Positions 1-6,480 of a stretch of DNA of 6,480 bases are shown here, one piece after another. Under the pieces are notes generated by a model. It had not been told where the DNA came from. It did not search any database and worked only from the letters and a program-made list of their open reading frames with translations. This DNA comes from Bryobacterales bacterium. GTDB lineage: Bacteria; Acidobacteriota; Terriglobia; Bryobacterales; Bryobacteraceae. The stretch lies in contig JANXQZ010000636.1 of NCBI GenBank assembly GCA_025353235.1, positions 1-6,480 of the forward strand, read 5' to 3'. The translations under genes and the position numbers were made by a program. Positions within the stretch are counted from its first letter, which is position 1. Each line of letters begins with the position of its first letter.

Positions 1-167
1 ACGCTGCCGCCGATGCAACCAAAAGGGGGATGATGAATAGTATGGAGATGAATTACGTTGAGGAGCGAAGCGGCGGTACTATGTAGCCGGCTTGCCGGTA
101 ACTCCGGTTTCCTTCGGTCTAGCGCCCAACAGCATCCACGCGCCAATAAGAAAAGCTTTGAGTAAAT

Positions 168-174
168 AGAGGTG
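168..174 (+). promoter_or_regulatory. Shine-Dalgarno sequence for the exported protein gene
   Basis: AGAGGTG lies 8 nt before the ATG at 183, which is good ribosome-binding spacing. It supports translation starting at 183, where a signal peptide begins. It argues against the out-of-frame ATG at 176, which is almost on top of it, and against the GTG at 253, which has no comparable site. Confidence 0.6.
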
Positions 175-182
175 CATGACTT

Positions 183-248
183 ATGAAAAAGAATTTGCTT
201 TGCGCTTTCTTATTTTGGGCTGTTCTTTCCCAAGCAGCCTTCGCTCAA
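183..248 (+). other. Signal-peptide coding segment, out of frame with the downstream body
   Basis: From ATG 183 the first 22 codons encode a classic Sec signal peptide: a lysine pair at residues 2-3, a hydrophobic core (LLCAFLFWAVL, residues 5-15) and an AFA cleavage site at residues 19-21 followed by Q. There is no lipobox. The same frame runs on only to a stop at 372-374, giving a 63-residue product whose tail has no family character. The neighbouring +1 frame over 253-374 reads as the N-terminal part of the conserved protein. The two frames must join between about 246 and 265. The A4 run at 247-250 is an obvious slip site: removing one A fuses AFAQ to TVCNSWKPGVAP. I read this as the true 5' end of the 253-1077 gene. 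Confidence 0.65.
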
Positions 249-252
249 AACA

Positions 253-1077
253 GTGTGCAATTCTTGGAAGCCGGGCGTGGCTCCTCTTCCAACCAGCCTT
301 GCGGGCTTTTCGGTGTCGATTACGCAAGGGCCCACTCATCCGTCTCAACAACTCCTGCCAATCTTCTCCATTGAGCAGACCAACGTCTGCTCGGATTCCA
401 CGGTGCCGCCGCCAAGTTGCATCATTACCGCGATTACAGGTCAGATTCCAGTGAATCTCAGCGGGTTCCTGGGCGATACCAAGGCGAGCGGAGACAACCA
501 CACCATTTCAATCACCGAGAATGGCAGCCCAAGTGCCTCGTTCCGCATCGTTTTGTTGAGGGAAGACGTGCACATATTGACATATTGCGACTCAATCGAT
601 CCGAATCAAGGCAGCGGACCATGTTCTCCAAAGATCACCCATGCGGATGGAACAAGGGTTTCCTTGTCGGCAAAAGCGAGCGTGGGCGAGATGCTGAGCA
701 TGTACGCAGTGGGCCTCGGTGGCACACGCCCGGCTGTCCCGGCCGGTACCCTAACGCCTGAACCTGCTCCGGTAACACTCCAGCAGTTCATGATGCAGTA
801 CTCATACGCGATCGATCCTAGCGCTTCGAGTTCATCGCCAATCAGCCCGGGGGTCCCGGCCCAGATTAGTTTCACCGGGTTAGCGCCTGGGCAGATCGGT
901 GTCTACCAAGTGAATTTCACAGTTCCAGCCCCGCCCTCGAATGCCCGCAGTTGTGATCCGCTAAACCAGGACGGGACAACGAATCCAGACGGGACAAACT
1001 TGGTATTGACGCTTTCAGGCGGCTACAGCTTGAACTCCGCCCGAATTTGCGTGAAGCTTCCTGACAGTCCTAACTAA
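253..1077 (+). CDS. Exported protein with Acidobacteria-type (TIGR03437-like) C-terminal domain, frame-disrupted 5' end
   Basis: This open frame encodes 274 residues from GTG 253, but its natural start is probably ATG 183 in another frame, giving a secreted protein of about 297 residues. Recognisable stretches are NSWKPGVAP (3-11), resembling the 'NAASFQPGIAPGS' opening of these proteins; ITGQIPVNL (61-69), resembling their 'INAQIPFEL'; ITHADGTRV (128-136); GEMLSMYAVGLGGTRPAVP (145-163); and GLAPGQIGVYQVNFTVP (209-225). Together these match from memory the domain catalogued as TIGR03437 in Solibacter and relatives, usually at the C-terminus of secreted or surface proteins. Its biochemical role is unknown. 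Six cysteines (46, 56, 112, 124, 234, 266) could form disulfides after export. No catalytic motif or later membrane segment is visible. The gene converges with gyrB, 58 bp away, and does not belong to the replication operon. It could be a pseudogene, or intact with a base error. Confidence 0.75.
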   Translation: MCNSWKPGVAPLPTSLAGFSVSITQGPTHPSQQLLPIFSIEQTNVCSDSTVPPPSCIITAITGQIPVNLSGFLGDTKASGDNHTISITENGSPSASFRIVLLREDVHILTYCDSIDPNQGSGPCSPKITHADGTRVSLSAKASVGEMLSMYAVGLGGTRPAVPAGTLTPEPAPVTLQQFMMQYSYAIDPSASSSSPISPGVPAQISFTGLAPGQIGVYQVNFTVPAPPSNARSCDPLNQDGTTNPDGTNLVLTLSGGYSLNSARICVKLPDSPN

Positions 1078-1100
1078 CTGAGTGACTCTAAATGAGTTGA

Positions 1101-1131
1101 AAGCTCCCGGATTATCGAGACCCGGGAGCTT
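1101..1131. terminator. Stem-loop between convergent genes, likely bidirectional terminator
   Basis: AAGCTCCCGG (1101-1110) pairs perfectly with CCGGGAGCTT (1122-1131) around an 11-nt loop. The stem starts 4 nt after the gyrB stop on the minus strand and 23 nt after the stop of the plus-strand gene, so it is placed to end both transcripts. Neither side has a strong U-tract: the minus-strand side reads TTTCAACTCATTT and the plus-strand side TTGGTCTT. Efficient intrinsic termination is therefore not certain. Confidence 0.65.
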
Positions 1132-1135
1132 GGTC

Positions 1136-3592
<2,457 letters not shown>

Positions 3593-3604
3593 TTAAATTC
3601 CGCT

Positions 3605-4729
3605 TCAAATCCGCATCGGCATAACCACATACCGATACTGATAGTTGACCGCCGCACCCTCCGCCGCCACCGGACGCATCTCGCCCGCGCTGTTCGCATC
3701 GCGAAAATGGAACGACACCTGCTTCTCGCCGACCGCCCGCAGAAAATCGAGCATATAGCCCGCGTTGAAACCGATCTGAACCGTCTCGCCGGTGTAGTCG
3801 GAAGTTAGCGCTTCCTCGCTCTCTCCCGTCTCCGACAAAGACGAGTGAATCTGGACTTCGCCGCTCACGAAGCGCACCCGGATGGCCCGCGATCGCTCGT
3901 CGGCGAACTGGCTGACCCGTTCAATTGCGCCGCGCAGCTCATCGCGATCGAGCGAGACGAAATGGGGATGCTCCTTGGGAAGCACTCGCTCATAGTCCGG
4001 AAAATTGCCAGTCATCCTCCTGCTCAGCAGCAGCCTCTCGCCTATCTTGAAGAACAGGTGGTTTTCATCGCCGGAGAAGCGCAGCATCGCGTCAGCCCCG
4101 CTGTCGTTGCTCAGCTTCAGGATCTCCGCCATTGCCTTGCGAGGTAACAGCGCCCGGTAAGTGGTCGAGATGGAAGGGAGCGGGAAATCCGCCTCCACCA
4201 TCGCCAAGCGATGCCCGTCTGTCGCCACCATGACGAGCCCAGTGCTCTTTAAAAGCAGCAGTCCCCCGTTCAGCGTGAAGCGGGATTCCTCGGCAGAGAT
4301 CGAGAAGATCGTTTTCGAAATCATGGCGGCGAGGACGCTGACCGGGATTTGGGCCAACTCCTCGGGCATTTCCGGCAGCTCCGGAAAACTATCGCGCGAG
4401 ATTCCGGCGATCCGGGTCCTCGACCGCCCGCATACCAGGCTAGCCCAATGGTTCTCCTGGATCTTGATGTCTACGTCGGCGTCAGGCAGCAGGCGAACGT
4501 AGTCGAGCAGGCGCTTGGCTGGAATCGTCCCCGAGCCTTGCTTCTTCACCTTCGCCGGACAGGAACAGCGGATGCCCAGCTCAAGATCCGTTGCCGTCAG
4601 CGTGATGCGGTCGGCCGAAGCTTCGAGAAGGACATTGGACAGGATCGGAATGGTCGTTTTCTTCTCGACCACTCCCTGCGATAGATTCAGCTCGCGAACC
4701 AGATCGGTCTTGCTTACGGTGAACTCCAT
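3605..4729 (-). CDS. dnaN: DNA polymerase III beta subunit (sliding clamp)
   Basis: The beta clamp forms a homodimeric ring around DNA and tethers polymerase III and other clamp-binding proteins. The 374-residue length is normal for the family (366 in E. coli). The N-terminus (TIPILSNVLLEA, 26-37) is typical of clamp domain 1. TDGHRLA (170-176) is the conserved stretch lining the clamp-binding pocket. TGNFPDYERVLP (240-251) is a hallmark of the third-domain boundary, and the protein ends in MPMRI, the conserved C-terminal pocket motif (MPMRL in E. coli). All three domains appear complete. The ATG at 4729 is the only suitable start, because an in-frame stop lies a few codons upstream. A short GAGAG precedes it, while a better purine block (AGGGAGA) sits too far away. 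It follows dnaA after 242 bp and precedes gyrB by 33 bp. Its own promoter probably lies in the dnaA–dnaN gap. Confidence 0.98.
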   Translation of the reverse strand: MEFTVSKTDLVRELNLSQGVVEKKTTIPILSNVLLEASADRITLTATDLELGIRCSCPAKVKKQGSGTIPAKRLLDYVRLLPDADVDIKIQENHWASLVCGRSRTRIAGISRDSFPELPEMPEELAQIPVSVLAAMISKTIFSISAEESRFTLNGGLLLLKSTGLVMVATDGHRLAMVEADFPLPSISTTYRALLPRKAMAEILKLSNDSGADAMLRFSGDENHLFFKIGERLLLSRRMTGNFPDYERVLPKEHPHFVSLDRDELRGAIERVSQFADERSRAIRVRFVSGEVQIHSSLSETGESEEALTSDYTGETVQIGFNAGYMLDFLRAVGEKQVSFHFRDANSAGEMRPVAAEGAAVNYQYRYVVMPMRI

Positions 4730-4823
4730 GGGCTCTCGACCGTCTCCCTATTCTTCTTTTCTTTAACCCAAATATAGATCTTTTAAGAACCGTATTGATA
4801 GGGCCTGTTGAAATGTTGAATTC

Positions 4824-4849
4824 TCTCTAAAGTATACAAAATTTAGAGA
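4824..4849. repeat. 26-bp inverted repeat, possible operator
   Basis: TCTCTAAA (4824-4831) and TTTAGAGA (4842-4849) are perfect 8-bp arms around a 10-nt spacer that begins with the palindrome GTATAC. On the minus strand the hexamer TATACT (4831-4836), five of six matches to a -10 element, falls at the inner edge of the repeat. No convincing -35 is seen at 16-18 nt. The layout resembles a dimeric repressor site over the dnaN promoter, but no binding protein can be named. Confidence 0.4.
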
Positions 4850-4946
4850 CTTTGCGCTACCGCAGGCTGTGCGTCGCAGGGTTGTTAAACTTGCAAAACC
4901 CAGCCCCTCGGCATTTCTTCCTCGTTTTCCGGCCAGTAAGCTGGCG

Positions 4947-4975
4947 AACATCTGTGGAAAACGACCTAATGTCAA
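4947..4975 (-). promoter_or_regulatory. Candidate dnaN promoter with DnaA box in the spacer
   Basis: On the minus strand a perfect -35 hexamer TTGACA (4975-4970) overlaps the dnaA stop codon. Exactly 17 nt later is GATGTT (4952-4947), a weak -10 keeping the key A at position 2 and T at position 6. The DnaA box TTTTCCACA (4961-4953) fills the half of the spacer next to the -10. DnaA binding there would block RNA polymerase, coupling dnaN and gyrB expression to DnaA. The poor -10 limits confidence. Confidence 0.35.
4953..4961 (-). promoter_or_regulatory. DnaA box downstream of dnaA
   Basis: TTTTCCACA on the minus strand matches the DnaA-box consensus TTWTNCACA and is identical to two boxes upstream of dnaA. 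It lies 10 bp past the dnaA stop. A degenerate partner in the same orientation (TCATCCACA, 4995-5003) lies 33 bp away, within the dnaA 3' end. Confidence 0.6.
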
Positions 4976-6276
4976 TGGATTGTATCGGATAGGCTGTGGA
5001 TGAGGCTGTTCAAATCCGGGTCCTTATGACGCAGCTTCTCAATCTTTTGAACTGAGTGCAGCACCGTGGTGTGATGTTTGCCTCCGAAGGCGCGGCCGAT
5101 CTCGGGTAGCGAAGCCGCCGTCAGGTCTTTTATCAGGTACATCGCGATCTGGCGCGGATACGCGATCCGGCGCTCGTTGCTCTTGGCTTTCAGCTGCGCC
5201 GGCTGCAAATTGTGCCGCTCCGCTACTGCCCTCACGATGGATTCGATGGTGATCTTTCGCTCCTGGCCATGGGTCAGGTGCTTCAACACCTGTTGCGCCA
5301 TGGCCAAGGTCACGGGCGAACCCGTAACCGACGAATAAGCGATCAGCTTTACCAGCGCCCCTTCCAGTTCTCGAACATTTGACTTCGTCTTGGTGGCAAC
5401 GAAAATACGAACGTCTTCCGGGAGGCGTACGCCTTCTTGCTCGGCTTTCTTGTCGAGAATTGCCATTTTAGTTTCAAGATCGGGTGGTTGGACGTCCACC
5501 ATTAGCCCCCACTCGAAACGCGAGCGGAGGCGCTCTACCAGCCCGGGTGTATTTTTCGGCGGCGAATCGCTCGAAATTATGATCTGTTTCTGATGCTCGA
5601 ACAGCTCGTTGAAGGTATGAAAAAATTCTTCCTGCGTCCGCTCTTTGCCGCCGATGATTTGGATGTCGTCCACCATCAGGACATCCGCCGAGCGGTAATG
5701 CCGGTGGAACACCTGCATGCGGTCGAGCTTGATGCACGTGATCATCTCGTTCATAAATCGCTCGCTGGACGTGAAAACAATCTTCATCCCGGCGTAATGG
5801 TCCATCAGCGACTTGCCGATAGCATGCATGAGATGCGTCTTCCCCATCCCCACTCCGCCGTAAATGAACAACGGGTTGTAAGTCTTGGAGGGTCCCGAGG
5901 CGACAGCCTGGGCGGCGGCGTGCGCGAACTGGTTGCAGGAGCCCACGACAAAAGAATCGAAGGTGAATTTCGGATTCAAGCTGATCGAAGGCGCGAAAGA
6001 GACTTCAGCATCATTCCGCGTCCGCTCCGGAAGTTGTGGAGAAAAAGCAATTTGATAAACCACTTGTTGGATAGGCAACCGAAGCTCCCGAATGGCGGAC
6101 CAAACTTCGCTCGCATATTCCTGTTGCATCCACTCCTTTGTGATCTCGTCCGGCACCGAGACCCAGATCACGCCTCCGTCTACCCGTTCAAAGGCAGTCT
6201 TCGTCAGCCAATTGTCGTATGCTGCGTTGCTGATTTTGGCGCCCAGCAATTGCTTGATTTTATCCCAAGGGTTCAT
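4972..6276 (-). CDS. dnaA: Chromosomal replication initiator protein DnaA
   Basis: DnaA is the AAA+ initiator that binds DnaA boxes, oligomerises when bound to ATP, melts oriC and recruits the helicase. The 434-residue protein has all expected parts. Domain I spans about 1-76 (opening MNPWDKIKQLL). Domain II is short, about 20 residues (roughly 78-100), which explains the length below E. coli's 467. The AAA+ domain has Walker A GGVGMGKT (140-147), Walker B LMVDDIQ (200-206), box VII arginines R249 and R253, and sensor II NVRELEGAL (300-308, R302). The domain IV signature GGKHHTTVLHSVQKIE (398-413) contacts the box. In it K400 and H401 replace the Arg-Asp of the E. coli GGRDHTTV motif. The ATG at 6276 gives the family-typical N-terminus but has no Shine-Dalgarno sequence in the preceding 20 nt. 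DnaA boxes on both sides of the gene suggest autoregulation. Confidence 0.99.
   Translation of the reverse strand: MNPWDKIKQLLGAKISNAAYDNWLTKTAFERVDGGVIWVSVPDEITKEWMQQEYASEVWSAIRELRLPIQQVVYQIAFSPQLPERTRNDAEVSFAPSISLNPKFTFDSFVVGSCNQFAHAAAQAVASGPSKTYNPLFIYGGVGMGKTHLMHAIGKSLMDHYAGMKIVFTSSERFMNEMITCIKLDRMQVFHRHYRSADVLMVDDIQIIGGKERTQEEFFHTFNELFEHQKQIIISSDSPPKNTPGLVERLRSRFEWGLMVDVQPPDLETKMAILDKKAEQEGVRLPEDVRIFVATKTKSNVRELEGALVKLIAYSSVTGSPVTLAMAQQVLKHLTHGQERKITIESIVRAVAERHNLQPAQLKAKSNERRIAYPRQIAMYLIKDLTAASLPEIGRAFGGKHHTTVLHSVQKIEKLRHKDPDLNSLIHSLSDTIH
4995..5003 (-). promoter_or_regulatory. Degenerate DnaA-box-like site inside the dnaA 3' end
   Basis: TCATCCACA on the minus strand differs from TTATCCACA at one position. 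It overlaps codons near the C-terminus of dnaA and has the same orientation as the exact box at 4953-4961. It may add a second contact for DnaA, or may be a chance match within coding sequence. Confidence 0.3.
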
Positions 6277-6480
6277 TGATTATTTGTAGACACACGTTTT
6301 CCACATACTTTCCACAGCCTGTGGAAAACCGACAGATTTCGTCTCGATTCTGGATTGAACCGACGCTCAGACAAGCTCGTCACCGGCATTTAAATAGGCC
6401 TGTCTGTGATGGGGCAAAGTCAGTCTAGCACAAATATATTCCTCTGCAAGCTAGTTAGCGAGGCGCTACTTTGCCGAGTG
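6277..6480. other. dnaA upstream region, candidate oriC / dnaA promoter region
   Basis: The last 204 bp hold no supportable gene. Beyond the DnaA-box cluster there are two AT-rich patches: around 6388-6397 (ATTTAAAT) and around 6431-6440 (CAAATATATT). A weak minus-strand promoter candidate is TTGCCC (6417-6412) and TATTTA (6396-6391), but its 15-nt spacing is short. Further boxes or a divergent rpmH, often found next to dnaA, may lie beyond the right edge. The DnaA-box content makes this a reasonable oriC candidate. Confidence 0.45.
6297..6328. promoter_or_regulatory. Cluster of three DnaA boxes upstream of dnaA (oriC or autoregulatory element)
   Basis: TTTTCCACA (6297-6305, +), CTTTCCACA (6308-6316, +) and TTTTCCACA (6328-6320, −) occupy 32 bp. 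The first and third match TTWTNCACA exactly and the middle one differs at its first base. Their centres are about 11 and 12 bp apart, near one helical turn. The second and third form a nearly continuous palindrome: TTTCCACAG (6309-6317) and CTGTGGAAA (6319-6327) around one C. The cluster ends 20 nt before the dnaA start codon, so bound DnaA would be expected to affect dnaA transcription as well as any origin function. Confidence 0.75.

Larger units (their letters stand above)
4730..4971. other. dnaA–dnaN intergenic region, AT-rich, possible origin or dnaN control region
   Basis: This 242-bp gap carries no gene I believe. The part nearest dnaN (about 4744-4850) is AT-rich, roughly one third G+C by hand count, against clearly GC-richer flanking genes. 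It holds a 26-bp inverted repeat (4824-4849), a 7-bp direct repeat TGTTGAA at 4806-4812 and 4814-4820, a nested inverted-repeat structure (4923-4963) and an exact DnaA-box sequence (4953-4961). An AT-rich stretch with a DnaA box beside dnaA suits a DNA-unwinding element of oriC. It would equally suit a regulated dnaN promoter. Which one applies cannot be settled from sequence. Confidence 0.5.

Noticed and set aside
3..86. Possible tail of an upstream plus-strand gene ending in TAG at 84-86, followed by CCGGC-TT-GCCGG (87-98)
   Set aside because: The 27 codons show no recognisable family, and the small hairpin with a 2-nt loop and no T-tract is not a convincing terminator. It cannot be judged without sequence to the left.
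176..454. 92-codon plus-strand frame from ATG 176
   Set aside because: The ATG is too close to the ribosome site at 168-174, and the product lacks the signal peptide seen from ATG 183.
970..1000. Short near-repeat of GACGGGACAA in the exported protein gene
   Set aside because: It encodes a repeated Asp-Gly-Thr in a low-complexity loop. Two short copies are not a meaningful repeat array.
4763..4975. 70-codon minus-strand frame filling the dnaA–dnaN gap
   Set aside because: It needs a TTG start overlapping the dnaA stop, has no ribosome site and no recognisable motif, and covers AT-rich regulatory-looking DNA.
6035..6043. DnaA-box-like TTCTCCACA on the minus strand within dnaA
   Set aside because: It has a mismatch at the third position and is an isolated site within coding sequence; a chance match is likely.
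5593..6279. 228-codon open frame on the plus strand
   Set aside because: It is antisense to dnaA and its composition follows that of the opposite strand.

Overview
The window is the dnaA–dnaN–gyrB replication-initiation locus of a bacterium that is probably an acidobacterium of the Solibacter/Bryobacterales type. That assignment is an inference. It rests on the plus-strand protein at the left, which carries the C-terminal domain (TIGR03437-like) that is abundant in Acidobacteriota, and on a long Gram-negative-type GyrB. No sequence search was possible.

Layout, left to right. Positions 1-182 hold no gene I can support. Positions 183-1077 (+) encode an exported protein of unknown function. Its signal peptide (from ATG 183) and its conserved body (open frame 253-1077) lie in different reading frames, so the gene is either frameshifted or affected by a base error. 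A 10-bp stem-loop (1101-1131) sits between this gene and gyrB, which converge on it. The three core genes are all on the minus strand and are transcribed right to left: dnaA (6276-4972), dnaN (4729-3605) and gyrB (3571-1136). dnaN and gyrB are 33 bp apart and probably cotranscribed. dnaA and dnaN are separated by 242 bp of AT-rich DNA with several inverted repeats. recF, which often lies between dnaN and gyrB, is absent here.

How the parts work together. DnaA binds DnaA boxes and opens the origin, DnaN is the sliding clamp that tethers the polymerase, and GyrB is the ATPase half of gyrase, which relieves supercoils ahead of forks. Three DnaA-box sequences are packed into 32 bp just upstream of the dnaA start (6297-6328). 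Another exact copy lies just past the dnaA stop (4953-4961), with a degenerate one inside the dnaA 3' end (4995-5003). DnaA sites therefore flank dnaA on both sides, which fits oriC and/or DnaA autoregulation and allows a bipartite origin of the Bacillus kind.

Most of the window is an ordinary, well-conserved core locus and I see no new multi-gene system. The points worth following are the split signal peptide of the left-hand gene, the DnaA-box arrangement on both sides of dnaA, the structured dnaA–dnaN spacer, and the missing recF.
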